From: Branchiostoma floridae
Lineage: Eukaryota > Chordata > Leptocardii > Amphioxiformes > Branchiostomatidae
Assembly: GCF_000003815.2 (NCBI RefSeq)
Contig: NC_049996.1
Span: forward strand, 14,326,067-14,390,066
Length of the DNA stretch: 64,000 nt
Reading direction: 5' to 3'
This document shows positions 1 through 12,599 of the stretch, in pieces. The first letter of the stretch is position 1. Each line of letters starts with the position of its first letter. The notes beneath the pieces are model-generated. The model was given only the letters and a program-made list of their open reading frames with translations. It had not been told where the DNA came from and made no database searches. A program made the translations under genes and the position numbers.

Positions 1-75
1 ATTGAGAAGATGACAACTGGAGAGTTGACTCCTAAAAAGGCTCTGCCCTTGATTGATGAAGAGATTGGATGTTGA
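1..75 (+). CDS. Possible C-terminal fragment of an upstream gene
   Basis: Frame 1 is open from the window edge and reads about 24 residues, including LTPKKALPLIDEEIGC, before a TGA at 73-75. The segment looks protein-like (charged and amphipathic, no low complexity) and would be the last exon of a gene lying to the left. I do not recognise the family. An open frame of 24 codons at a window edge can occur by chance, so this call is weak. Confidence 0.25.
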   Translation: MEKMTTGELTPKKALPLIDEEIGC

Positions 76-245
76 GCCAGAAACGTTACAGATTGGGTCT
101 CATTACTTCTGCATCATTAACCGCCAGATGACATGTCATGCATAAACATCACGGGGGACAACAGGCCATTTCCTCCATTAACTTCTCTTCTTACATGTCT
201 CGGGCAATTATTCTACAATCTCTATGTCTGACTGGGACTGGTCTA

Positions 246-512
246 TTTTTCAAGTCGACAGGGGGACAGTTTTTTTTTCTGAGAGAGACTGTTCTTCTTT
301 TCAAGTTGACAAGGGGGAGGAATATTTTTAGGAGGGAGAGGCACTTTTCTTTTTTCAAGTCAAAGGGGAGACAGATTTTTTGTGATGGGCAGGAACTGTT
401 CTATTTTCAAAGTCGAATTACGCTGGCATTTTTTAGGGGGACAGAATTTTCTATTTTTCAACTTGAGGGGGGGGTGATATTTTTTGACATGTACAGTTCC
501 AGTGTTCAAGTT
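246..512. repeat. Degenerate ~51-bp tandem repeat, six copies
   Basis: The motif TTTTCAAGTYGA followed by a G-run and a T-run recurs with its C at 251, 302, 356, 408, 459 and 507 (spacing 48-54 bp). A 136-codon open frame across it arises from this periodicity; its protein is low-complexity and unlike any family I know, so I do not annotate it as a gene. Confidence 0.75.
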
Positions 513-1959
513 GAGAGGGGGTGTTCTCTTAATTTTGTAAGGAATTAAGGAAGTCAGGATTGTCATCAGCTAGTAGAGAATATATCATGAAGGGTAATCA
601 GTTCAATATAGAGGGGTATTGAAAGAAACAAAGCTGGCCCCTAAATATTCAAATGAGACAGCCCAAAAAGTCAATAAAAGTCAGTGTTTGTTTATGACAT
701 TTTTGCTAAGAAGGAACCACGAACAGTTAAGAGTGTTCATGTTGCCAACAGCTTCTAAGGTTTTTAGAGATCAAAACTACATGATTTACTATTCCTTTGG
801 TCGAACCTTGTTCATTTTCAGAGTCTATTCCTAAGTCAATATAACTAAGCCCCCCCTAGAGTCATTATCGGTCAATCCCTTGAAATACCCCACTGGGATG
901 CACATCACATACTTCTATCACGATATGATATTCTTTATCATCTTCTATAATGGAAAATCACAGGCGCGTAGGCCATCATTACAGCACTGATTCACAGGTA
1001 AGCATGGACCGTGCTCCCAGGTCCCCCAACCCCTCCAATCAACCACCGGCATCCAATCCTGATTGCGTGACTCCGTGCAAAAATTGTTCGCACTCCGCGG
1101 CGCAATCGTCGGTTTTCTCATCCCCTCCGCAAACTAACAAGCGACATTCATGAAGCTGAGTTCACCTTTGGAGATGATGTGCCGGGAGTTTGATGGAATG
1201 GCATTACAGGTTGATTGGGCATTATCTCTTGGTTCTGGATGTGCGGCTTGTCATCCTTAGGGATTTGTCCCAAGCTACAAGGTAAGCTGTCCGGCAATAC
1301 AGTTACCAAGAAGTACAGTGTATAGAACAAGTACATCTTGATTTTACCATCTGGAATGCACATAAAATCACACCCTTTCCTTCCACCCACCTTCCTCCTT
1401 CCCTTGTTTCTTCCTTGTACTAGTATTTGGTCTAGGCCAAGTTTTTCTCCACATCATTGGTATTGTTGACAATTAGAAACAATTCAAACTGGCAATATTG
1501 AGCAGTAAAGAGGAAAATTAAGCTTCCAACCACTTAATACTAATTAAAGATGCACGTTATCATTTTAATGGGCAATGAAAATGAAAAGGCAATGAAAAGG
1601 CAATAAAATTCACTACTTTTTTTTTGCTTCATGTTTGAAATAAGACGCAATGCTGGTAACATCAGTTCACCTTTGCTTTATTTGTGAACCTATATTCGGT
1701 GTATTTAGAGATTTTAAGTTGATGGACGGTTTCAAATTGCAGCATTTTAAAAGTACTGAAATAATTAGAAACCACAACAGATAAAGGTTACACCATCATT
1801 AAAGGTGAACTACCCTTATTGTAATTTACAGAAAACTGAAGAAATTGATGATTGATTGATTGATTGACTTATTGATTGGTTGATTGACCAATCGAAAAAT
1901 GAAAGAGGGAACAAGGAAAGAAGGAATGAACACATTTGTTACAAAGTCCTCCGTCCTAC
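513..1959. other. Non-coding spacer, no supported gene
   Basis: This is AT-rich sequence with short open frames only. A minus-strand frame around 1148-1280 is preceded by an acceptor-like AG, but its phase does not fit the signal-peptide exon at 1960-2110. A short (ATTG)n-like run sits at about 1846-1890. I see no RNA gene or recognisable transposon. Confidence 0.4.
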
Positions 1960-2110
1960 CTGAGCTACACGGATCGTTGGCCCTGCCCGGTCCGTCCTCC
2001 TCGTCCGCCTCCTCCTCCCACTCCGAGAACAGCGACGCGTGGCCTCGGAGGAGGAGCAGCCCCAGCCCGAGCGCCAGCAAGGCTCGTCCCGCTGACTCCG
2101 TACCCCTCAT
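1960..2110 (-). CDS. Putative signal-peptide first exon of a secreted protein
   Basis: On the minus strand an ATG at 2110 opens a frame with a typical signal peptide (residues about 9-22 are ALLALGLGLLLLRG), then an acidic stretch (EWEEEADEED) and NDPCSS. It ends at a consensus donor, CAG|GTAGGA, in phase 1. A phase-1 intron behind a signal peptide is typical of extracellular modular proteins. The exon lies in a GC-rich island (about 1960-2350), consistent with a promoter. Downstream exons should lie to the left, but I found no phase-compatible partner between 1 and 1950, so the gene is unidentified. Confidence 0.35.
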
Positions 2111-3047
2111 TCCGCGCTCCTACCCGCCGGCGGACCGCTCTCTCATCCCCGCGGCGCGCGCCGCATGGCTTACGGGGGGACAGGCGTGCGCTGCCGAAGG
2201 AGGGGACAGGGTGTGTACGGTGGATCCCCAACTTTGTACGGAGCTGTCTTTCTTCACCCTCTCAGTTCCCGTCAACAAACTGGGGAAACAACTGAAGAGC
2301 CGCCGGTGTCCCTCTTTTTCCTCACGTGGGCGCGCTAGCGGGACGGCTCAAAAATGGTCTCGGCAGTGCTAATGGTGTCTAGTAAGACGTCTCAGCTTTA
2401 AAAGGAAGACAGACGACTTAAGGAGATGTGTTTCCTTGGGTTAGTCCGGAGCGCAAACTCACACCCCTGCCTCCACGTTTGGATTTTTGGAACTCTCCAA
2501 ACCCGCATGATGATCCAGGTCTATAAATCAATAGTTGGACTGGTCCAACAAGAAGCAGGAATAGGGGAGGGACTGAGGGTTAATATTTTAGCTTCTTTGT
2601 GTTACAGTCCCATGGTTTAGGATTTTGAATTGATTACTTTTCTTTTATCATCATCTTTTCTAAATTAGTGACATGCTTACTACGTTTTCTTCACTGAGAA
2701 TGAAGACTATCAATTTGAAAGTATAGTAATGTGCGTGCGGTGGACTATTCCAAACTTTCTCTGGACCAGAAACTAGTGAATTATGTCGTAAAATACAAAA
2801 TTAATACTTTTATTCAAGTGCATATCAAGAGATGTTGATCACAGATTGATTTAGTGCTTTATATTGCCGTCATTGACTTGGGATTTAATATGTAATGCAT
2901 ATCAATGTAGATGGTGCTATTTTACGACGTAAAGTTACAGAGCACACGTTTTGCGACTCACAAGTTCACGTTACTTCCGGGTTTCGAAGGTTGTGTGACG
3001 ATCACATGTTTTCTTCTTGTATCGAGGCTCTCTGGGTTTTTTTAACG
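2111..3047. promoter_or_regulatory. GC-rich island and 5' flank between divergent starts
   Basis: The stretch to about 2350 is rich in G+C and CpG compared with the AT-rich surroundings. It lies between the minus-strand signal-peptide exon and the plus-strand vanin-like gene, so it could serve either. From about 2400 to 3047 the sequence is ordinary AT-rich flank. No TATA box was identified with confidence. Confidence 0.35.
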
Positions 3048-6035
3048 ATGTCTTTGCGTGTGTCAGTCATGTTGGCAGTGTTCTTACGACTTCTGGACAC
3101 TCGCGGAAGCGGAATTGGAGCCAGTGACGTCCAGAAGAGGGCCGATCAGCCAGCCTCGCACTCGAGATGTTGTCATAATGAACAGGTAACCTTACGAGTT
3201 AGTAACTTTGCCATGTTTTTGCCTGATGATTGCCTGGTATCCAGCCGTATTATAGCTCCCGGTTCTCTTCTGTCCTCTCTGTAAATACTTTGTTTTGTTT
3301 TGTTTATTAAATACTTAAAATGCTTTAAATACTTATCCATTTGTAGAGATTGAATTGTCTTTGGATATTGTTTCCCTGGATGTACTAAAAACCACCATAA
3401 ACATTTCAACAGGGCACGCCTGCCTCGTATATCGCAGCGGTGTACGAACACGACACGTACCTTCTACAGGACCCCCACCGCGTAATGAACCGTAGCGGCG
3501 CCTTGGATCTGATGAGGAAAAACCTCCAGGTGTTTGCAGATCAAGCTAGTGCTGCCAGCAAACAGGTGAGGTGCAGGTGGGGCAGATGATTGTAATACAA
3601 ATGTAAGTGAAAGTGATTGGGGCATAGAGAAAGTGAAAGAGATCCTGTGAAGAAGTGTGTAAATAAATGTAAGATACGTTGGATATCATTTTTACCCTCA
3701 GGACGGATATATTCATTTGGTTTTTTCCACCTTTATATCTTGATATGAATCGTACATACATTAGATTTTAGTAAGACATATAATGTTACCAGTTTATAGG
3801 CTACAAAATTCTTTCTACCTTGAAGAGGTGACCTACAGGTCATTCACCTACAGGTCATTCACCTTTCTCCAAATAATGATTGAAAATACAGTACAACTAA
3901 CAGTGCATCATTTTGACACAATATAGAAAGAAATTACTTGGGACAACAATCTCACTTCAAAATGGTAGGTACAAAAATTTGAAGTAAAGTTGTTATTCTT
4001 TATTATAGTAGGGTTTAACATCATGTTTATCCTGTACAAGATGAATATATGAATATACATATTACATAATACACTCTGAAAACCTAGGACAGCCCTTTAT
4101 CTCATGATTTGATATCACCAGGAGGGTGCCAGGTATTAAAAAGAATACAATATGTTAGTCACTAAATGTTACAAGTTATTTATAAATAATATGTTGTTTA
4201 TCAAATCCTACAGGGAGCCCAGATCATAGTTTTTCCCGAGGACGGCATCTACGGCATGGGGTACACCCGTGATTCCATCTTCCCCTTCCTGGAGGAAATT
4301 CCCGACCCTGTGATGCATCCTTGGAATCCGTGCCTCCTTCCACACCGCCATCACCACACAGAAGTCCTGCATATCCTGAGCTGTATCGCACGGAACAACA
4401 GCCTTGTTGTGGTAGCAAACATGGGGGATAAACAAGACTGTTCCAAGGATGTAGACCCACACTGTCCCGATGACTGCCACTACCAGTTTAACACGGACGT
4501 TGTGTTTGAAACGGACGGACAATTTATCGCCAAATATCACAAGTACAACCTGTTTTATGAGAATCAGTTTGACTCCCCGCCTAGATGTGAACATGTTACG
4601 TTTACGGTGTTCTCTGTGACGTTCGGCATGTTCACATGCTTTGACATTCTCTTTAAAGATCCTTCGGTAGAAGTTGTAGAAAAGTTGGGTGTAAAGAATG
4701 TAGTTTTTCCTACAGCGTGGGGAAATGCCCTGCCTTTGAGACATGCTGTTCAGTACCACCAAGCCTGGGCTATGGGAGAAAATGTCAATCTTCTATCAGC
4801 CAATCAGCATCATCCCTTCTTTGACATGACAGGCAGTGGGATTTATTCTGGCCAATCAGGAGCCTTGGTTTACTACCATGACTCTGATTGGTCAAGTGGG
4901 GGCAAGCTGCTTGTTGCTGTAGTGCCTACCGATCCTGGTTGTTCAAACGATGAAAACTTTTGTAACAAAATCACAGAATACGAAAAGAAAGACTACCCTG
5001 AACAGGACAATAATTACAATACTATTTCTAAGGTTTCAGTTGAGGGCCGACCATTCAGAAATCTTACTGCAAGGACTTTTCAGTCAAAGATAGAAGAAGA
5101 CATCTACACTTTCTCACCCCTTGAAAATGGAACAGGCCATGTGGAGGTCTGTGATAATGCACTGTGCTGCCAGTTGGATTATTCCATGTCACTGAAGGAG
5201 GGAGAGCTGTATGCTTTTGGTGCCTTTGATGGACTGCATACATTCCAAGGGCAGTATTATTTGCAGGTGGGTTGCATATTGATGTAGCAGAAGCGCTACA
5301 CTGTGTCCAATGCAGCTACTGCATTGTGAAGTGTGAACTACAGTTACTGCAAAAGGAAGCCAGGTAACTTGAAAGATTGTTGAACAGTATAATGGCTAGA
5401 CATGCCTTCATACTATGAAGAGCAAACAATGAACTTCAACTTTAAATTTTCCCATATGTCAAAAGTTATTTTCCACAGTGTCATGTCAGCTAATACTTGT
5501 AGAAAGCCATATGATCAATACAATACTGTCACTATTTTTCCATACATGGACAGGCTCAATTTCTTTTGTCTTTTTCCTATGTTTGGTGATTCATTTAAAG
5601 GGTAACTAAAGTATACATTGTAAGATCATCATCTATATCGTTCCACGTCAGTGCTGCAGCCAGGCCACTGCCTTCCCTTTGTAAGATGCTTTGATATACA
5701 TATTAAAAGTAATAAAATTTCACATTAATCTGTGATAACACAATCTAACCTGTACAATTCTATTGTAACAGGTGTGTGTTCTACTGAAGTGTCAATCAGA
5801 CACCCACCCCTCCTGTGGCAGAAGCATCACCTCAGCCGGCACTTCCTTCTCCCTCCTTCACATGGCCGGCAACTTCAGCACTTCTTATGTGTACCCCGAG
5901 GTTTCCACAGACCGTGTCTCACTGGCGCCACCTAGTGAGTGGAAGTTTGAAGCGCAGGCAATAACCAGCACAAAGGGGATCTCGAAACCGCTGCTGTCGG
6001 CTGGATTATATGGGCGTTGGTATGACAGAGACTGA
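3048..6035 (+). CDS. Vanin/biotinidase family amidohydrolase, four exons
   Basis: Exons at 3048-3185, 3413-3565, 4214-5266 and 5772-6035, all joined in phase 0, give about 535 residues (human vanins ~510, biotinidase ~540). The nitrilase-superfamily triad is intact: Glu106 in PEDG, Lys207 in KYHKYNLF and Cys239 in FTCFDILF, with spacing as in vanin-1. The family hydrolyses pantetheine or biocytin, releasing pantothenate or biotin. I start at 3048 because it opens a signal peptide (SVMLAVFLRLL); an in-frame ATG at 2895 would place about 50 residues before it. Several N-x-S/T sequons support secretion. The C-terminus ends GRWYDRD with no hydrophobic tail, so a vanin-type GPI anchor is not evident and a secreted, biotinidase-like form is more likely. 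Pantetheinase and biotinidase activity cannot be told apart here. Confidence 0.9.
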
Positions 6036-7326
6036 GATGGAATTGCCTTCTATTTCTTGCACTGTTCATGATCCAGAAACAAAGTGTTTTTGCTCATTAC
6101 ATTCTTCTTCAAGCAAATAGGGTCAATGGAAAGACACCTGTCAACATGGTTACAGGAAGTGTAGCAATTAGCAAACACCCTGTGATGTCCCATTACATGA
6201 TGTATCAAGTGGTAGGATATCTGGAGGGACTAGGCAATATATTGTTTTTAATCAAGGATAAACAGTGCAGTATCTTTTAAAGCCTGTGTAAAGGTAAACA
6301 TTATGTATTTGTCGGCAAATGTTACCTTTCTAGTTCATTGTCTTGACAAGACTGTACAAGAGACTCATAGCATGTGAATTCTGATAAAGGTTAGATATTT
6401 GGGTAATGAGATACTAAGGTAACGGTCAGTTGTTTCATACAGGGTCCACTGTCTTTGACTGAGTGGCTGTGGTTATTGTCTGACATTTACAAAACTCATC
6501 AAGTTGCTTAAGATAAGTCTTGAGAATACATTGTATTCTTTTATGCTCTATGAACAATTGTTGCAGGTTTTCTGTTCAATTTGTTACATGTATGTTTGTT
6601 TTGTACATATTAAGAAGAGTCTATGAACACAAAGAAATAATTCAAAATGTTCCACTCCTTTAAACAACTTTTTGGAAATGGAAAATGAAAAATGGTGATC
6701 TCCTGCTTGTTCACCACTATCTTTCAACTACACATGAGTCAAGTTATTGATCTTTATTGTTGTCATAAATATTTAACAACCTGTCATTGACTTTTATTAA
6801 TGCACATGAAAATAACACAAAGAATAAAGACCTGGTGGACATTAAACTTAATCACAGTAGAGACCCATTACCACAAGGTTAATTGCTTCAGACAGACATT
6901 TTTATGTCTTGTTGAATATTCGTGCTTAAGAGTCGTATCATGTCACATCAGGTTTAGTTAACGCACTGTGCCGATAATGGGAAGAACTTATTTTTGTCCT
7001 GTCATGTCAAACCAAACCTATCAATATGTGAGAAATACGGGCAGCAATGTAACGATAGATTATATTTTTCATCTCAAACCTGCAACCGTTGCAATCTATA
7101 TTTTGTTTCCTTTTTGAATTTTTTTTACATCATTTGTTAATTTGCTGTATGTCACAAAAATTTATTTAAATATTTGTACATTCATATATTTTATGCACTT
7201 TCCGTTGTTCATGATGTTTGTTGTTTTTTAGGTTAAAAACCATGTAATACTATGTACTTGTATATATGTGTGTATTATTGTGTGTATGTGTCTGTGTACC
7301 TGTCTGTCATTCTGTCTGTCTGTTTG

Positions 7327-7697
7327 CAGGGTTCGAAATACACATACTTAACTTGCAATTTGCACATAATTTTTGAGATTTGCATGTAAAATTATTCTGA
7401 ACTTGCAATCTTGCATGTTGAAAATACCTGGCCTATTGGACAAATACTGAGGAATTAGACCCTCTACTCTTAGACAAAAAGACAAATGGACGTGTGTCTT
7501 TATCCTTTCATGTTTTTGCCAGTAACTTTCTCCGGTAGCTTTACTAGATGTAATCAAAATTCACCGATTCAAGCTAGCGATAATCGTCGCCATCGCCGCC
7601 TAGTTGTATTTTGCATGTAAATTTTTCAAATTGCACGTAAAATTTTTGTCAACTTGCAATTTTGCATGTAGCAAAAAAAAAAGTATTTCGATCCCTG
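7327..7697. mobile_element. Foldback/MITE-like element with matching termini
   Basis: The left end CAGGGTTCGAAATAC and the right end GTATTTCGATCCCTG form an inverted repeat with one mismatch. Inside, motifs such as TTGCATGTAAAATT and AACTTGCAAT recur at both ends in opposite orientation. It encodes no protein. This fits a short non-autonomous DNA transposon of about 370 bp. Confidence 0.6.
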
Positions 7698-7718
7698 GTT
7701 TGTGTTCCTGTATACTTT

Positions 7719-7880
7719 GGCCAGCAAGTACCTCAAGAACCTCTGGGTGGATTATGGTGACATTCAGTATGTTGGTAGGGGCTGGGAAGACTAAAGTCAG
7801 GGCCTCCTAACTCCTAACTTCTCTTGGTACTGCAGCTTGAACTTCCTTTTTTGTATTATCTGTTCTGAACATGCTATAAC
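7719..7880. repeat. Interspersed repeat, copy 1 of 3
   Basis: It shares an ordered set of motifs with 14869-15035 and 17850-18010: 'aactcaagaac..ctgggtggatt', 'tatgttggtagg', 'ttggtactgcag', then 'tgttctgaacatgcta'. No coding capacity. It lies between two foldback elements. Confidence 0.6.
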
Positions 7881-7904
7881 TTTTTCCAATGTCCTATTAT
7901 CAAA

Positions 7905-8086
7905 TTAGCCTGGGTACTGTCTGGAAAGTAGTTCACTATGGCATTTACATGTATCATACTACACAATATACAGTCGCTTATTGCTCTTACATTTATCATA
8001 CACTACACACTCAGTCACTTCTCTGCTGCTCTGGTAGCAGAAGCGAACATAGGAGTGAAGTTCTACCCGGATGGTATCCAGGCTAA
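7905..8086. mobile_element. Short MITE-like element, TTAGCCTGG termini
   Basis: The left end TTAGCCTGGGTACTGTCTGG and the right end, whose reverse complement begins TTAGCCTGGATACCATCCGG, form imperfect terminal inverted repeats around about 180 bp. Related termini occur around 23908-24012 (GTACCATCCGGGTAGTA and its inverse), and similar outer bases flank the element at 42172. Confidence 0.55.
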
Positions 8087-9393
8087 TCATCAATACTATC
8101 GTGCAAAATGAACGTTTATCATTATCATATTGATCCAACCATCCACACCTGCCTGGCTCAATGAGGAATAATAGACCTGATAAGAGTCCCACACTGGTGT
8201 CCTGATGTCCGTATTGATTCCTTTTGTGCTTTTATTACAGGATGTTCATTGAAGCATGCAGACGGTCATGAGATGTTAATAGGTGTCATAAAACACTGTC
8301 AACTTCTATTTCTTCACAGCGTTGGAAGATAGAATTATTCAAGGAATGAAAGACTGAACAAATTAATGAACATAATGGTTTACCTAAAATATCTGTCTCT
8401 GAGAGTCGTGTAGAATGTTAAGTTGAGGGGGGTAGACTGTATCTAGTAAGGAATTTTAAGCCCAGACCTGTTCAGCAAGTAATTTGATTACATTGAAAAT
8501 AGTAACATTAACACTATACACTTTAACACCAACATTGTTGACATAGTATCAATAACATAACATTAGACAAGGTTGATATTCTGTTTTATCTTCTTTTCAG
8601 GGAAGACAAAAAGTTCATGTCGCTATTATAACAGATGTATGACCACCAATTTTCAGAAAGTCTTCAGAAATTCATTCAATGGGGCAATTCCATTGTTTTC
8701 TTGTATAGAATGCATCTATTAGAAATTATATATGGGTGCGTATTAAAGGGCGGGTGTCATTGCACACTCATACATGTACACCAAACAAGATCTGTCCACT
8801 GCAAGGTAGTGACAGCGTATTAGGGGACCGGGAGCAAACTAATAATTATGCAAATAATATGTTTTGATTTGAGAATTTTGAAAATAAGAAAAGTCTCAAC
8901 ATCTAGTACCAGAAGTAGAAAAAAAATGTTCTTTTTCACACATTTTAGACTCCTGTCTTCGTGACTAAACTGATAAATGATTCGATACCGGTTATGACGT
9001 AATCACCATGACGATGATCTTTTAACATTAAAATCAACAGCATTATGTGATTTACTAAAATCAATATTGTCATTGTACATCAGTTAAACGAAGTATTTTA
9101 TCGTAGAAACCCTTTGTTTCCATGTTTCACCACTGGTTTTACCAGCACGCATGCATTGTGCATTATCTTATCCAATATAAATTGTATTGACAGAGGAAGG
9201 ATCAAACCTAACTTTTTATTGTGTGGGCAAAACTATCATGACAGTCAAAGACGATGACAAAGGATCATCAAAGCAGAAGCGTCTGAAATGATTTAGTAAA
9301 AAGATAAAGATCCCGAAACCTTTAATAGGCTGTATGAACAGTGGGCTGTTGTTGTTACTAGTGTCGAGGGCACTGTATTTATTGTAAGGCTGT

Positions 9394-9425
9394 TATTATA
9401 TATATACATATATATATATATATAT
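9394..9425. repeat. AT dinucleotide microsatellite
   Basis: A run of alternating A and T of about 32 bp with one C interruption. Confidence 0.9.
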
Positions 9426-9429
9426 TCAA

Positions 9430-9610
9430 CCCTCTCTTTCCAGTGCCTTTTACCTACAAAATCGAAGCCAGGTACCCATTTTTACACCTGACTGGAGCAA
9501 ACAAAGTTGTGTATAATGCATCTCTCAAGGACACAAAAGCTAGCTGGGAATACCAAGAATAAAACCAGTGCTCTCTGATCTCCGGTCTGCTAGCACATCA
9601 ATGCTACCAC
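9430..9610. repeat. Probable interspersed repeat relic
   Basis: It contains 'gccaggtacccatttttacacc', 'caaggacacaaaagctagctgg' and a following tract resembling dispersed repeat tails common in fish and amphioxus genomes. No matching second copy was found in this window, so the call rests on remembered motifs. Confidence 0.35.
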
Positions 9611-10784
9611 AGGAACGGAGTACCCATGAAAATGCTTTTATCGAAGCAGATCTTAGGAGAGAGATGGAACACTACAAAAATGTATCTGACAAGTACAAGT
9701 CTCTCGTTATGACAAATCTTTACAGTTGGAAAACACTATAAATCGAAATAACATCGTTGAAATGGTTGGGTCAATGGCAGAAAAGCTTTTTCAGTTTTTC
9801 TGTAATCTAAGAAAATACTCTCTAGTCACGAAATGAAATCCTATAATACCTCATGTAAGTCAGTATGTCGGAATTGATTTGTTTTTGTAGATCCGCCTGC
9901 TATACAGCAATGTTCCCAGTGTACCACTGTGTCATAAACATGGACACAACATTGGCAAACAAAATAAGGGTACAGAAAGGAGCATAAAGAAAAAGTATGG
10001 ATCGTTACAAGCAATGCGATTTTGTTGGAAAACAACTTGTCAGTGTAAGAAAATAGTCACTGTGGTATTTCTGATCAATCAAACGACATAATGGCAACTG
10101 CGTTCTTTTCCAATGTGATGTCTTTACGTCAACCTTACCATGCGTTTTTCTTAGAATACCTGTCAACCTGTAACGCATACAATATGAGAAAAACATCATT
10201 ATATGTGCCGCGCTGTGGGAGTAGACATGCTTTAACTTTGGGCACAGATATAATCGCTGGAATGAAGTGTAGGAAACAAAATTAATTGCCATTTCTATAC
10301 ACCTGTTCAGCCCATTTGTATGGACTTTGTAATCTTTTTTCTGTCTTAAGTCTCTGTCAATCTGATTGACAATTCTGATCCTTTTGTGACAAAAAAGAAA
10401 CTCATATTATAGAATAGATAAGACTTTTTCATCCCAGCTTTAGATGTGAACAATGAAATGCACCTGTGTGTCCGAGATCGGTAGACACAATGACGTAACT
10501 GTCTTTTTTTCTCTTTTACTGTCCACAAATCAATTATTATCCCTTTGAGCTCACAATGCAATAACAGTAACCTAATTCTATCATCAAACGATCTTTGTAC
10601 AATAAGTTGTCGTAAATTAGGTAACATCATGTGATTATCATAAATCATACTTGTCTAGCCTATAATATTTTGTCACGCTTTTAGTATTTCGCTGACACAG
10701 ACACATCTAACGTAACTTATTTCTCAGTTATCTAGACCTTAAAGCCCCTATTGGAGGATATAAGAATGATCATATCATGAGGAG

Positions 10785-10973
10785 ATGGCTGCCAAAGTTC
10801 TCCACTGGGAACCTGACGCAAAGAGAAAAAGGGGACGACCGAACGTAACACTTAAGAAAGTTTTGGAGGAGGAAGTTGGTTTAAAGGACTACAACTTGCT
10901 AGCCGCCATGCTAGATAGAAACGCATGGTCAGACATTGTTAATGGCACCTCGTATGAGGATGAACTGAACTGA
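10785..10973 (+). mobile_element. LINE C-terminal remnant (KRKRGRP tail)
   Basis: An open frame of 62 codons reads VLHWEPDAKRKRGRPNVT and, further on, DRNAWSDIV. This matches the conserved tail after the reverse transcriptase domain of many LINEs, where a 'W-P-GKRKRGRP-TW' motif is followed by an acidic helix. Nothing upstream resembles a reverse transcriptase, so it is a 5'-truncated copy or a captured fragment. Confidence 0.65.
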
Positions 10974-11212
10974 ACTGATGAATGATCAAAAAGTCAATGT
11001 TTTGGTCATTTCTTTACATAAGCAAAGAAAAACAAATTGAAATTATCTAATGACAATTCCTAGAGATATTTACAAAGAACAATTGCGACGCCATTGTTTC
11101 GAACGTGTTGAAAACCTCGGACTTGTTACGGATTGACGTTGTTTTGGTCAGGACTAACAATCTAGTTCAGCACGTAATGTACTGGTCGTTTTTAGCCAAG
11201 AAAACACTGAAA

Positions 11213-11765
11213 ATGAGAGTTTGGCGCCAAAATCGTAACCTCAAACGGTACTTTTAAGTCCAATAGAAACATGGGTTTTAAGGGATATAAGTTATACTTC
11301 TTGTAAAGTCCAGGTCCCATTTTCAAACAACCAGAATGAGTACCAACATCAGCCTGATGGTATCCTTATTTTTGGCACCACAATCTTACAATATTCACCT
11401 TCAAATCCACGTAAAACATGATTTAAGAGGATTTATACTTCCTCAACTCTTGGTATGAGCAACCTCCTTGGTACGAGTTTCCGCTCGGTGTTTTGGCGCC
11501 AAAATCTTTCAATATGCACCTTTGAATACTCCTACAAGTGCATTTAAACCCGTGTCGAAACAAGGGTTTTAGAGGATTTGTACTTCCTGAAAAGTCTGAG
11601 TTTCCGCTTTGCGACATGATACAATGATGAGAATCAATACCCACATCAGTGCCGATATTTAAATCCACGTAGAAACATGGATTTTAGAGGATTTATACTT
11701 CCTGAAACGTCTGAGTTTCCGCCCTGGCCTGTGACATGAAACAATGATGAAAATGAGTGCCGACA
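11213..11765. repeat. Degenerate ~120-150-bp tandem repeat
   Basis: Two linked motifs alternate. A 'tttggcgccaaaatctt' block recurs near 11220, 11372 and 11490, and an 'aaacatggattttagaggatttatacttcct' block near 11262, 11413, 11560 and 11672. The palindrome TTTGGCGCCAAA is notable but repeat-borne. No coding potential. Confidence 0.55.
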
Positions 11766-12599
11766 TGTCCAGTCTTTCTCACCGTTATCCCGGCATTATT
11801 GACTGGGGCAGGTGGATCAGGGCCGGTCGATAAATGCGTGATAAAGACCTACACCACGCGATATTACCATCAATATCGGCAGGAAGTTACCAACGGCTTC
11901 ATGTCAGAGTTCGTTACCACTGTAAAGGTAACGGTAAAGGTAATAATGGTACAGGTAAAGGTGAAGGTGAGAGGAGGAATCAGGGTTGTAGCCAGCACCT
12001 GTCCTTCAGTCCTTTGAAGGAATTTTGCAGCTGGGGACTGAAAAAAGTTTTCCCCATTCCGTCCCCAGGGACAGACAAAAATTGATATGTAAAGATATAA
12101 AAAACTGAAACCCATGTGTTCTTCCTCACCAAAACAGATGACGTTGAACAGCTTAGTCTACAAGCAAAATTTGCACCTCAAAATGTAGGAAATTGTGTTT
12201 CAGAGAGTCTAGGTTTCAAAATTTTCTGGGACCCAGACCCCCTAGAAATGACGCGCAACACCACGCCATGCCTTCGGTGCTCGATAGGATTCCCATTCAA
12301 AATCGAGGGGACTGAAAATGATTTCAGGCTGGCTACAACCCTGGGAGGAATCCCTTACATCCTTGGTCGGAAGTCCTCCTAGGAGACGGATACTCCGAAC
12401 AAGAAAGCTGCATCTGCTGGAGCCGTCTCACACGTGGCATACAGTTATGTCCCTGTGAGACTTAGTGCTCCAATAGACGAGAGGGTGGAGATGGTATTGC
12501 GCACGCCTTCTTCACCATAAAAAGTCATGTGCAGGTCAGGCAAACAGGCAAATAGCCTGTCTGCCTCCTCATCTGTCGAATCGACAGGAGAATCCAAAA

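Noticed and set aside
138-548. 136-codon plus-strand open frame
   Set aside because: It follows the 51-bp tandem repeat; the product is low-complexity and matches no family.
1884-2372. Overlapping plus-strand frames in the GC-rich island
   Set aside because: Ser/Pro/Arg-rich products of a CpG-rich stretch; the minus-strand signal-peptide exon explains the region better.
4208-4762. 184-codon minus-strand frame
   Set aside because: Shadow of the third vanin-like exon, whose plus-strand frame carries the catalytic residues.
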